Assembly: GCA_001305115.1 (NCBI GenBank)
Contig: BCAA01000020.1
Span: forward strand, 1 to 40,791
DNA length: 40,791 bases
Source of the DNA: Clostridia bacterium UC5.1-1E11
Lineage (GTDB): Bacteria; Bacillota; Clostridia; Oscillospirales; Acutalibacteraceae
Direction: 5' to 3'
Program-made: the position numbers and the translations under genes
Part shown: one piece after another, positions 29,384 to 37,587 of the stretch
How positions within the stretch are numbered: position 1 is the first letter of the stretch
How the letters are laid out: each line of letters begins with the position of its first letter
The notes under the pieces: generated by a model
Told to the model about the DNA's origin: nothing
The model's input: only the letters and a program-made list of their open reading frames with translations
Databases searched by the model: none

Positions 29384-29755
29384 ATGAAGATTCAAGAATC
29401 CGGAGAAAATTATTTGGAGACGATTCTGATATTAAAAAATCGAAATGGTTATGTGCGCTCTGTGGATGTTGCCAATGAGCTCTCCTTTACCAAAGCGAGC
29501 GTCAGCCGTGCCATGAGTATTCTTCGCAAGGCGGGGTTGATTGTCATGGAAAAGAATGGGAACATTGTCCTGACGGAGAGCGGTTTTGCGAAAGCCAGCG
29601 CCGTCTATGAGCGCCACACTGTCCTGACAGAGTTTTTTCGCAAGGCCCTGGACGTCAATCCGGAAACTGCGGCACAGGATGCCTGCCGGATTGAACACAT
29701 CATCAGCCAGGAGAGCTTTGAAAAAATTAAAGAATATGTAAAAAGCCACGAATAA
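29384..29755 (+). CDS. DtxR/MntR-family metal-dependent regulator
   Basis: A 123-residue regulator. The winged helix-turn-helix spans residues 1-65: ESGENYLETILILKNRNGYV, VDVANELSFTKASVSRAMSIL and a wing GNIVLTESG. The dimerisation and metal domain holds YERHTVLTEFF and DACRIEHIIS. The His and Glu residues of the MntR metal site are present (RH, EH), but the position matching MntR Asp8 appears to be Asn (GENYLE for MEDYIE). It lacks the SH3-like C-terminal domain of DtxR. It probably senses Mn2+ or Fe2+. It leads a three-gene unit with the CFI-box and HD genes and has an inverted repeat in its own promoter. AGGAGGAG precedes the ATG. Confidence 0.88.
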   Translation: MKIQESGENYLETILILKNRNGYVRSVDVANELSFTKASVSRAMSILRKAGLIVMEKNGNIVLTESGFAKASAVYERHTVLTEFFRKALDVNPETAAQDACRIEHIISQESFEKIKEYVKSHE

Positions 29756-29792
29756 TCTAAGGGTGGTTTTGTTCATAAAGAGGTGTTAGCAA

Positions 29793-30696
29793 ATGCAATT
29801 TATTTCAGCTCAATGCCCTCACTGCGGAAAAGAACTTCAGTTGCCAGATGATGCGCAACAAGTGGTCTGTATGTATTGCGCCAAGCCTATTGATGTTCAA
29901 GCGGTGTTGTGCTCCCAGGGGGATTCAGAATCGTATCCGTCGTTGTTGCGCACAGCGAAGGAGCAATTAAAAAACGACTTGGTCGCTTATCGGGCAAATA
30001 TCCAGGCGGTGAATAATCATGGGTATCCGGAGGCGTTTCGGTCCTATGCAGAGAGGTGGGCGCCGGTATTGCAGGCTTATTGTGCTGCAGCGGAGGCTGG
30101 CTCAATAGAACGTGCGGCGGAAGAATACAGCGTTTTTTTGATGGAGCGCTTTTTGGAACTGTTTCAGCAGATGGAACTGAAGGAGAGCGACACGCGTTTT
30201 TGATTATCGCTACACGGTTGTCGCGTTTCTGATCCCCGCAATCCTAAAGCAAGAGCATGAGGCAGCGGAGGCATTGGCAGACCATTTTCTTGAAAAGTGG
30301 AATAAACAGTACCCCAAAAAGCCGCTGGGAAAAGCACGCTATGAAGAGATCAGCAGAGGTTTCCGTCAAAGGTTGTGTTTTATTACTACGGCGGTGTGTG
30401 AGTTTCAGGGAAAAAGCGATGATTGTTATGAGTTGACAGCCTTCCGCCGTTTCCGGGACGACTGGCTAACACAGACGCCGGGAGGGAGACGGAAAATTCA
30501 AGAGTACTATCTTTTTGCACCGATTTTGGTGCAAAAGATTGACCACCGTGCGGACCGTGCATCCATCTATCAGGGAATTTGGCAAAACTATTTGCAGCCG
30601 TGTCTGGTGGAGCTTGAAGCTGGCAATCCAGAGAATTGTGCCCGAACATATGAGGACATGGTGTCAAGGTTGGAACAGGAGTTCCTTCCAGCGTAG
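29793..30696 (+). CDS. zinc-ribbon CFI-box-CTERM protein (one frameshift)
   Basis: A protein of about 300 residues read across one extra T near 30200 (…SDTRF, then DYRYTVVAFLIPAIL). The N-terminal zinc ribbon has CPHCGKEL and CMYCAKPI. The middle is helical. Toward the C-terminus lies CFITTAVCEFQGKSDDCYEL followed by FRRFRDDWLTQTPGGRRKI, the CFI-box signature found at the C-terminal part of diverse Firmicutes proteins. Its function is unknown; the cysteines suggest metal binding or processing. It lies 37 bases after the metal-dependent regulator and 18 bases before the HD gene, so the three are probably co-transcribed. I infer the break is an indel because both halves are well kept. Confidence 0.75.
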
Positions 30697-30714
30697 GGAA
30701 AGCGAGGAAAACAG

Positions 30715-31308
30715 ATGGACAACACCCGACTGGAACAGCAGCTGCGCTTTCTAATCGAGGTAGACAAGATGAAAAGCGTCTATCGCAGAACCATTTTGAT
30801 CGATAAAACGCGGCGTGAATCGGATGCAGAGCATTCTTGGCATTTTGCTTTGATGGCAATGCTTTTAGCGGAATATACCGATCCGGAAAAGGTTAATTGC
30901 GAACGTGTAATTCGAATGGCTTTGGTGCATGATTTGATCGAGATTTATGCGGGCGATACCTTCGCATATGACATACAGGGAAATCAGGACAAGCAGCAAC
31001 GGGAAGCCGAGGCTGCAGACCGGCTTTTTGCAATGTTACCGGAAGATCAAGGGACGGAACTCCGCGCATTGTGGGAAGAATTTGATGCGATGGAGACGGC
31101 GGATGCGCAGTATGCAGCGGCGATCGACCGTTTACAGCCATTTTTAAACAATTATTTGACTCAGGGGCATACCTGGGGACTCGGCGGTGTGAAGAGCGCA
31201 CAAGTTTATGAGCGGATGGCTCCCATCCGTGTGGCGCTTCCGGAAGTTTGGACGGTTGTGGACAAGATGGTTCAGGAGAGCATTGAAAAAGGCTACTTGG
31301 AAGAGTGA
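30715..31308 (+). CDS. HD-domain phosphohydrolase (YfbR/HDDC2-like)
   Basis: A 197-residue HD-domain protein with metal ligands in HSWHFALMAMLLAEY and MALVHDLIEIYAGD, then DRLQPFLNNYL. The order H...HD...D and the length fit the 5'-deoxynucleotidase-like HD group (YfbR, HDDC2), which removes phosphate from deoxynucleoside monophosphates. Substrate not proven. AGCGAGGAAAA precedes the ATG. It is the last gene of the regulator unit; a hairpin terminator follows. Confidence 0.85.
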   Translation: MDNTRLEQQLRFLIEVDKMKSVYRRTILIDKTRRESDAEHSWHFALMAMLLAEYTDPEKVNCERVIRMALVHDLIEIYAGDTFAYDIQGNQDKQQREAEAADRLFAMLPEDQGTELRALWEEFDAMETADAQYAAAIDRLQPFLNNYLTQGHTWGLGGVKSAQVYERMAPIRVALPEVWTVVDKMVQESIEKGYLEE

Positions 31309-31324
31309 TGACAAAGATAAAAAA

Positions 31325-31359
31325 CGGCGCTATCTGAGCATTCGGATAGCGCCGCTTTT
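31325..31359 (+). terminator. Rho-independent terminator
   Basis: CGGCGCTATC (31325-31334) pairs with GATAGCGCCG (31345-31354) and runs into CTTTTT. It ends the unit that starts at 29384. Confidence 0.85.
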
Positions 31360-31901
31360 TAATTACTGCTTTTAGGGTCGAACGAAACAAAATAGGAAAC
31401 CACCTACATAGCGGGGAGTAGAAGAGTTACACGAAAAATCATCGAACCAAGTGCAAGGAAGAGATGTAGGACTATATAAGAAAGAAGATTTTAATGACAA
31501 AACAAGCGAATCGTTTTTCAAAAATTTTGATATGAAAAAACAACGGTCTAAAAAATATAAGCATGGAGAATGATTGATCCACGAAAAAGGAACAATTTTT
31601 CCACGAATGAACTACGATGGAATGGACCTTGCTATGACATAAAAAAGAGTAAGTGAGATTGCACATGAATCTTGTATATCTCTTATCTCATGGGGGATAG
31701 CCTATTTGTTTTTTGATCATTTTTCGAAGGGAAGTTGCCCAATGCATATTGCAGATTTGAAGCGCTGGGAGATGAAAAGAAATATGGTTTTCCAGAGCGG
31801 CTTTATGAAGGCCTGCAAAGAAAGGTCTCGAGAGGCGATGGCTCAAAACACATCTACACGCCTACATTCCTGATCGATCTGAATAGCAACAAGTTCTCAC
31901 C
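31360..31901. other. AT-rich stretch without a convincing gene
   Basis: This 540-base region has low coding signal. A 43-codon frame at 31742-31873 (begins MHIADLKRWEMKRNMVFQSG) has AAGGGAAG upstream and looks protein-like, but matches nothing I know; an overlapping frame from a TTG at 31735 runs 75 codons and ends antisense to the next gene. Both may be remnants of a mobile-element gene, as the flanking RHH and SLOG genes are typical accessory genes. Confidence 0.3.
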
Positions 31902-32100
31902 CTATAAAATGGGGCCTTTAGAGCCTTCTGGGTTTATTGGGGACATGTGCTCCATTGCATAGTCAATACATTGATAGATAAAAGCGCTGCGGCTCAGGTT
32001 GAATTCCGCAGATAGACGATCGATTTGCTCGATTTTGTCGGAACTCATCCGAAATCGTAATGGGCTCTTTTTTATATGGCTTTGGAATGAATTTAGACAT
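31902..32100 (-). CDS. ribbon-helix-helix (CopG-type) DNA-binding protein, one frameshift
   Basis: The natural start is ATG 32100, preceded by GGTGAGGTG. The reading is MSKFIPKPYKKSPLRFRMSS once one extra A in the A run near 32070 is removed, then DKIEQIDRLSAEFNLSRSAF and IYQCIDYAMEHM. The beta strand PLRFRMSS followed by two helices is the ribbon-helix-helix pattern. About 65 residues. It is divergent from the SLOG gene, with an ATTCTAT/ATAGAAT repeat between that may be its operator. Such proteins repress their own promoters in plasmids, toxin-antitoxin and integrative elements. Confidence 0.65.
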
Positions 32101-32125
32101 TTCACCTCACCTCTCAATAAATTGT

Positions 32126-32152
32126 ATTCTATGATCCTATAGTAAATAGAAT
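32126..32152. promoter_or_regulatory. inverted repeat between RHH and SLOG genes
   Basis: ATTCTAT (32126-32132) and ATAGAAT (32146-32152) are exact complements, with an extra CTATAG between. RHH proteins bind short tandem or inverted CTAT-like sites of this size, so this is a candidate operator controlling both divergent genes. Confidence 0.4.
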
Positions 32153-32195
32153 TGAAAAACGACTATATAAACGAATACAAATCTGGAGGAAGATT

Positions 32196-32643
32196 ATGAA
32201 AAGCTGTTGTTTTACCGGCCATAGAGACTTCACCAAGGAAACTGCAATTGCTCTTGCGGAATCATTCATCCCAAAAATGGAAGTGCTTGTTACAGAGGGG
32301 TTCGTTCCTTTTTATGCAGGAGGAGCGTGGGGGGATTTTTGGCGGAACAAGCAGTCTGAAAAGTACGTGAATATAATCCATGGATTCGATTGATTTTGGT
32401 CTTACCATATAAAGGGCATGACCAAATGTGGAGGCAGAAATCCGATCCGATTATCAACGCCTGATTGAAAAGAATGCCGACGATATTCTCTATATTTCGG
32501 ATCACTCCTTTCGCGGTTGTATGCAAAAGGGGAATCGCTATATGGTTGGCCATAGCGATGTTTGTCTTTCCTACCTGGTTTGCCCAAAAGGTGGAACAAA
32601 ATATACAGTGATGTATTGCCGGAAAAAGGTATTCCCGCTATGA
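32196..32643 (+). pseudogene. broken SLOG-family (YpsA/DUF1273-like) gene
   Basis: A good ribosome site (GGAGGAAG) precedes ATG 32196. The start MKSCCFTGHRDFTKE is the nucleotide-binding P-loop-like start of the SLOG superfamily. Several frame changes follow (G run near 32332, a stop near 32361, another change near 32430). Pieces in different frames give NPWIRLILVLPYKGHDQMW, DYQRLIEKNADDILYISDHS and KGNRYMVGHSDVCLSYLV, the expected order for a protein of about 150 residues. At least three lesions in 450 bases favour a true pseudogene or a very poor consensus. The family is thought to bind nucleotides or ligands. Confidence 0.65.
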
Positions 32644-32724
32644 ATCGGACACAATTGATTCTTTAGAGTTTCTTCTTTCGCCACGTTTCCCAAGTTTCCC
32701 TTTATATTTTGTGCAAAAAAGCAA

Positions 32725-32753
32725 TTGCCTTTCGTCTGCCTTTTTGGTAGAAT
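32725..32753 (+). promoter_or_regulatory. promoter of the symporter gene
   Basis: TTGCCT (32725-32730), 17 bases, TAGAAT (32748-32753), 67 bases upstream of the start codon at 32820. Confidence 0.55.
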
Positions 32754-32819
32754 AGCGATAATTTATCAAGTCAAAGCATCGAAGGTTTAAATCGAAGAAG
32801 CGATCGAGGGGGAAATGGT

Positions 32820-34340
32820 ATGAACAAAGAGACGACGATTTGGATTGTCATCGCGATCTATGCCATCTTTATGTTGGCAGTCGGTGTGATTCATTCCAAA
32901 AATAGCAGCGGTGGAATGGCCAGTTTCACCGTCGGAGGGCGTAATGCGGGCGCTTGGATCTCTGCACTGTCCTATGGAACTGCATATTTTTCCGCAGTTA
33001 TGTTCATCGGATATTCCGGTGGTTCCGGTTGGAATTATGGCCTGTATGCTACTTTAGTCGGTATTGGAAATGCAGTATTTGGGTCTCTGTTGGCTTGGAA
33101 GGTGTTGGCGGGGCGAACCAGGGAGGTTACCCGGCGCTTAAAGATTAAATCAATGCCTCAGCTTTTTGAAATGCGGTATCAGAGCAATGGCATGAAGATC
33201 TTTTCCTGTGTGGTGATCTTTATTTTCCTGTTGCCTTATTCGGCGTCTGTTTATAAAGGGTTGACCAGTGTGTGTTCCATCCTGCTCAACATCGACGAGA
33301 AGGTCTGCATGATTATGATTGCAGTTGCATCCGCGGTGGTATTGGTATTGGGGGGCTATATGGCGACCTTAAAGGCCGACTTTGTACAGGGTATTGTGAT
33401 GATGTTTGGCGTGACAGCGCTTTTGGCTATGGTTGTGATTTGCCCGCAGGTAGGAGGGTTGTCCGAGGGGTTCCAGAGGATGACCGATTATATGAACGAA
33501 AGCGGGATGACGCCCATGTCGTCGCAGACCGTTTTGTCCTTGGTGGCGACGATTCTCATGACCAGCTTTGGAACATGGGGATTACCGCAGATGGTGCACA
33601 AATACTATGGAATCCGCGATGACAAAGAAGTTCGGCGCGGTACAGTAATTTCCACTTTCTTTGCTCTGTTGGTGGCGGGTGGCGGCTATTTTATTGGCTC
33701 CTTTTCCCACCTGTTCTTTGGGGATACCATGCCGGAGGGAGGTAAGGATTATATCATCCCGAATATGCTGAATATGGCGGGGTTGCCGAATATCTTGATT
33801 GGAATTGTATTGGTCCTTTTGATTTCTGCATCGGTTTCGACGCTTTCCAGTATCACATTGACCGCTTGCTCCACGGTTTCAATGGATCTAATCAAAGGGA
33901 AATGGAAGCCCAAAATGAGCGATGCAAATGTAGCTATGCTGACGCGTGTGTTGTGTTTAATATTCGTGATTGGTTCCTACATAGTGGCGAATTATCCCAC
34001 ACCGATCTTAGAGATGATGTCCTATTCCTGGGGGATTATCTCCGGCGCATTCCTTGCCCCCTATGCGATTGCATTGTATTGGAAGGGAATCAACCGTGCG
34101 GGAGCTTGGGCCGGCATGTTGGGAGGTTTTCTCACCGCATTTGTACCAGTGGCTCTTTCCGGTTTTACAACGCCGGATGGACCGATCTATGCTTGTGCCG
34201 CCATGGTGATCTCTCCGATCCTCTGTGTTGTAGTCAGCAAGATAGCTACCCGAATGGGATGGAAAAGCGGCGAGACAAACGACTTCTTCTACAGCGGTAC
34301 AGCGGAGGAGTGGCGTGCAGCACACGGTTATGTAAAATAA
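32820..34340 (+). CDS. sodium:solute symporter (SSS family)
   Basis: A 506-residue membrane protein with about 13 hydrophobic segments. It opens with IWIVIAIYAIFMLAVGVIHS, followed by FTVGGRNAGAWISALSYGTAYFS and IGYSGGSGWNYG, the LeuT-fold start of the SSS family. Later come FGTWGLPQMVHKYYGIRDDK and LLISASVSTLSSITLTACST, matching the Na+-binding TM8 region of PutP-like carriers. Length is typical. The substrate (amino acid, sugar or organic acid) cannot be told. It stands alone between a promoter and a terminator. Confidence 0.9.
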   Translation: MNKETTIWIVIAIYAIFMLAVGVIHSKNSSGGMASFTVGGRNAGAWISALSYGTAYFSAVMFIGYSGGSGWNYGLYATLVGIGNAVFGSLLAWKVLAGRTREVTRRLKIKSMPQLFEMRYQSNGMKIFSCVVIFIFLLPYSASVYKGLTSVCSILLNIDEKVCMIMIAVASAVVLVLGGYMATLKADFVQGIVMMFGVTALLAMVVICPQVGGLSEGFQRMTDYMNESGMTPMSSQTVLSLVATILMTSFGTWGLPQMVHKYYGIRDDKEVRRGTVISTFFALLVAGGGYFIGSFSHLFFGDTMPEGGKDYIIPNMLNMAGLPNILIGIVLVLLISASVSTLSSITLTACSTVSMDLIKGKWKPKMSDANVAMLTRVLCLIFVIGSYIVANYPTPILEMMSYSWGIISGAFLAPYAIALYWKGINRAGAWAGMLGGFLTAFVPVALSGFTTPDGPIYACAAMVISPILCVVVSKIATRMGWKSGETNDFFYSGTAEEWRAAHGYVK

Positions 34341-34377
34341 ACATTTACATGCGAATAAAAGCGAAAAAGAATCAGCC

Positions 34378-34414
34378 AAAACCCGCATTCCAAAGATTTG
34401 GGACGCGGGTTTTT
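34378..34414 (+). terminator. Rho-independent terminator of the symporter gene
   Basis: AAAACCCGC and GCGGGTTTTT form the outer stem, and CCAAA/TTTGG the inner stem, ending in a T5 tract about 40 bases after the stop. Confidence 0.8.
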
Positions 34415-34478
34415 GATGCATAGCGGCCTGAACTTTTGGATATATTGAGAAATAGAGAGAATGGCGGAAAAGGAATCC

Positions 34479-34507
34479 TTGAAATATGGATACAAATGGT
34501 ATATAAT
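34479..34507 (+). promoter_or_regulatory. sigma-A promoter of gpmA
   Basis: TTGAAA (34479-34484), 17 bases, TATAAT (34502-34507), about 50 bases before the TTG start at 34558. Confidence 0.75.
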
Positions 34508-34520
34508 AAATATAAACACA

Positions 34521-34536
34521 GTTAGCAAAAGCTAAC
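34521..34536 (+). promoter_or_regulatory. leader inverted repeat of gpmA
   Basis: GTTAGCAAAAGCTAAC is a perfect 6-bp inverted repeat with an AAAA spacer. It lies just after the predicted transcription start and eight bases before the ribosome site, so it could be an operator or an mRNA hairpin. Confidence 0.4.
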
Positions 34537-34557
34537 CAAAGACAAGGAGTGACGGAA

Positions 34558-35316
34558 TTGAGTCAAAATAGAAAATTAGTACTGATTCGCCATGGCGAAA
34601 GCGAATGGAACAAATTGAATTTGTTCACCGGCTGGACGGATGTAGACCTTTCTGAGACTGGTCGCCAGGAGGCGGCACAGGCGGGAAAGACGCTCAAAGA
34701 GGCCGGATATGATTTTGATATTTGTTATACTTCTTATTTAAAGCGTGCCATCCATACATTAAATTTGACTTTGGAACAGATGGACCGCGAATGGTTGCCG
34801 GTGGTAAAGAGCTGGAAGCTTAACGAACGCCACTATGGCGCGCTGCAAGGGCTTAATAAATCCGAAACGGCACAGAAATATGGCGAAGATCAGGTGAAGA
34901 TTTGGCGCCGTTCCTTTGATATTCAGCCCCCTGCATTGGAAGAGAGTGACGAGCGCAATCCACGTGGCCATGCACAGTACCGCGGCATTGATCCACAACT
35001 TTTGCCGCTAACGGAAAGCCTGAAGGACACAATCGCACGCGTGATTCCGTATTTTGAGCAGGAAATCCGTCCGCGTATCGAGGCGGGGGAACGTGTTGTG
35101 ATCGCTGCACACGGCAATTCGCTGCGGGCATTGGTTAAGTATTTTGAGGATCTCTCCGAGGAAGAGATCGTAGGGGTGAATATTCCGACAGCCGTACCGC
35201 TTGTGTATGAGTTTGGACCAGATTTCCGCGTTGTTCATAAAGAGTATTTGGGCGATCCGGATGCGATTGCTGCTAAAATGCAGAGCGTGGCAAACCAGGG
35301 AAAGGCCAATAAATAA
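34558..35316 (+). CDS. gpmA: 2,3-bisphosphoglycerate-dependent phosphoglycerate mutase
   Basis: A 252-residue glycolytic enzyme that interconverts 3- and 2-phosphoglycerate. Motifs are [12 protein letters not shown] (phosphohistidine), [25 protein letters not shown] and [13 protein letters not shown] (second catalytic His). The apparent GTG at 34549 overlaps the AAGGAG ribosome site, so I use TTG 34558, which has ideal spacing and gives [14 protein letters not shown] leader hairpin and a terminator frame the gene as a single unit. Confidence 0.95.
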   Translation: MSQNRKLVLIRHGESEWNKLNLFTGWTDVDLSETGRQEAAQAGKTLKEAGYDFDICYTSYLKRAIHTLNLTLEQMDREWLPVVKSWKLNERHYGALQGLNKSETAQKYGEDQVKIWRRSFDIQPPALEESDERNPRGHAQYRGIDPQLLPLTESLKDTIARVIPYFEQEIRPRIEAGERVVIAAHGNSLRALVKYFEDLSEEEIVGVNIPTAVPLVYEFGPDFRVVHKEYLGDPDAIAAKMQSVANQGKANK

Positions 35317-35353
35317 ATCAATAAGAGCGTTTGCGCTTTATATTCCATTCCCC

Positions 35354-35397
35354 AGCTCCAGCCGTGTGCGTCATTCGTGCACGGCTGGAGCTATTTT
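35354..35397 (+). terminator. Rho-independent terminator of gpmA
   Basis: AGCTCCAGCCGTG (35354-35366) and CACGGCTGGAGCT (35380-35392) are exact complements, followed by ATTTT. Confidence 0.8.
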
Positions 35398-35451
35398 AGG
35401 GTTCAATTGCAACCTGCACAGTTTTGCCTGCATTCAAAAGGGATTCTTTTA

Positions 35452-35480
35452 TTGTCATTCCTAGGCAAAAATAGTATAAT
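35452..35480 (+). promoter_or_regulatory. promoter of the D-Asp/D-Asn cassette
   Basis: TTGTCA (35452-35457), 17 bases, TATAAT (35475-35480), about 120 bases before the first start codon. It has the same hexamers as the DtxR-like gene promoter at 29316. Confidence 0.7.
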
Positions 35481-35601
35481 ATACAAATATTGGCGGGGCA
35501 GCGTATGGGAACGCAGCTTGGGGCCATAATGAAGAAAGAGAAAAACAGCCTGTGCATAGCATGGGCGTTTGCAGAATAACATCGAAGAAAAGAGGAATTT
35601 C

Positions 35602-36826
35602 ATGGGCCAGTTGGATTTTCTGCCGGTATTGCTTGGCAGCGATGTGAATGTGTATGGAATGGCGCGTTCCTTTCATGAGGCGTACGGAATCAAAAGTGTA
35701 GCGGTAGGAAAAGGCCGCTTGAATGCCACCTCAAACAGTTCGATTGTGTCGGTGGAATGCGTAGAGCCCAATTTGGAAGACGATGCTGTGTTTTGCAAAA
35801 CTCTGATTGACTTTGCAGGGCGCTACCCTAACAAAACGCTGCTGTTGGTACCCTGTGGCGACAATTATATAAAGCTTTTGGTTCGAAATCAGGAACAATT
35901 GCGTCCTTATTATCGCTTTGAATGTATTGATGAGCCTCTCCTGATGCGTCTCAGCATCAAGGAGAGTTTTTACCAGGTTTGTGAAGAACACGGATTTGCC
36001 TTCCCGAAAACCACGACTTGTTCTTATGAGACCTATAAAGGTGTAAAACTGCCGTTTGATTTTCCAGTGATCATCAAGCCGAGCAATTCGGTGGCATACT
36101 GGAATTGTCATTTTCAATATAAGAAAAAGGTCTTTGTAGCGAACAATCGGGAAGAATTTGACGCCATTTTGGATGCAATCTATGGTTCTTCTTATAAAGA
36201 CCATTTGATTTGCAGGAATATATTCCAGGGGACGACAGCAATATGCGTGTGATGAACTGTTACTGTGGCCGGGATAAAAAGGTAAAGCTGATTGCCCTGG
36301 GACATGCATTGTTGGAAGAGCACTCTCCCGAAGGAATCGGAAGCTATGCGGCCATCATTAGCACGCATGACGATGCTTTGTCCGAGCAAATGCGCGCATT
36401 TTTAGAGGGGATTGGCTATATTGGATTTGCCAATTTTGACATGAAATTTGATCCACGCGATGGACGCTACAAGCTTTTTGAGATGAACTTAAGGCAGGGG
36501 AGAAGCAGCTTTTATGTAACGGCCGCAGGATATAATATGGCCAAGTGGTTGGTGGAAGACGTTTTGGAACATAAAGAGCAGCCTTTGACCATTGCGACCA
36601 ATGAAGTACTTTGGAGTATCATCCAAAGGATGTTATTTTTAAATATGTGCGCGATGAGGCTCTCAAAGCAAAAGCGCGCACACTGATTCAGGAGGGAAAA
36701 TATTGCCAGTCGATGCAATATAAACCGGATCGAAACTTTAAGCATGAGCTAGCCTTTTTCCTCAATCAGATGAACTACCGGAAAAAATATAAAAAATGCT
36801 TTGGCAATAAGGGGCTGCACGAATGA
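35602..36826 (+). CDS. ATP-grasp ligase resembling D-aspartate ligase (two frameshifts)
   Basis: Reading starts at ATG 35602 after AGAGGA (MGQLDFLPVLLGSDVNVYGM). Two missing bases, in a T run near 36208 and a C run near 36620, split it into three frames; joined, it has about 408 residues. Motifs run in order: LLGSDVNVYGMARSFHEAYG, LLVPCGDNYIKLL, SFYQVCEEHGFAFPKT, FPVIIKPSNSVAY, QEYIPGDDSNMRVMN, GYIGFANFDMKFDPRDGRYK and FEMNLRQGRSSFYVT, the last holding the ATP-grasp metal ligands. This order closely matches what I remember of Enterococcus D-aspartate ligase (Aslfm), which adds D-Asp to the lysine of peptidoglycan precursors. The stop overlaps the racemase start (ATGA), supporting supply of D-Asp. 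The activity itself is inferred. Confidence 0.8.
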
Positions 36827-37545
36827 AAACGCTGGGTGTCATCGGAGGGCTTGGGCCAATGGCCACTTCCTACTTTCTTCGTCGTATTGTAGAGTTGACG
36901 GATGCACAAACGGATCAGGAGCATTTGGATGTCATTGTATTTAACCGGCCATCCATTCCAGATCGAACCGCCTATATTTTGGATTCTACAAACCCCTCTC
37001 CATTGCCGCCGATTGTAGACGCCGCCCGAAAGTTGGAACAGCTGGGGGCCAGTTGTATTGCCATCCCCTGCATTACCTCGCATGCGCTGTTCTCCGCGTT
37101 TTCTGCTGCGGTTCGGATTCCGTTTATCCATATCCTGCGGGAAACCGCCAGTTACTTGAAGGAAAATGGGGTACGCACAGCGGGAATCTTGGCGACCACT
37201 GGGACAATACGTGCCTCTTTGTTCCAGAGTGCATTGGCGGAGAAGGGAATTGGTTGTGTTTTGCCGGATGGTTTGAATCAGGAGCGGGTGATGAGTCTGA
37301 TTTATGACGACTATAAAGCAGGCCGTCCGCTGGAGTGGGAAAAATTCCAATCCGCAGCGGCTTCGGTGCGCAAACAGGGCGCGGAATGCATTGTTTTGGG
37401 CTGTACAGAGCTTTCGCTCATCAAGCGAGATAGGCCCGTTGGCCCCGGTGTATTGGATGCCCTGGACGTATTGGCACAGGCGAGCATCAAACGATGTGGA
37501 AAGCCTCTGCGCCCAGCTTGTAAACAGCTGATTACACAGTCATGA
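36823..37545 (+). CDS. racD: aspartate/glutamate racemase family protein (RacD-like)
   Basis: A 240-residue racemase: MKTLGVIGGLGPMATSYFLR at the start, first catalytic Cys in AIPCITSHALF (about residue 87), second in VLGCTELSLI (about 192). The PCxTSH form and the opening glycine-rich motif fit aspartate racemase rather than MurI. It makes D-Asp from L-Asp. The start overlaps the ligase stop by ATGA, so both are made together, which supports a cell-wall role. The following gene is 42 bases away. Confidence 0.88.
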   Translation: MKTLGVIGGLGPMATSYFLRRIVELTDAQTDQEHLDVIVFNRPSIPDRTAYILDSTNPSPLPPIVDAARKLEQLGASCIAIPCITSHALFSAFSAAVRIPFIHILRETASYLKENGVRTAGILATTGTIRASLFQSALAEKGIGCVLPDGLNQERVMSLIYDDYKAGRPLEWEKFQSAAASVRKQGAECIVLGCTELSLIKRDRPVGPGVLDALDVLAQASIKRCGKPLRPACKQLITQS

Positions 37546-37587
37546 AAAATTTCGTTGGATCGATGGATAGAAAAGGAGGCTTTGTCC

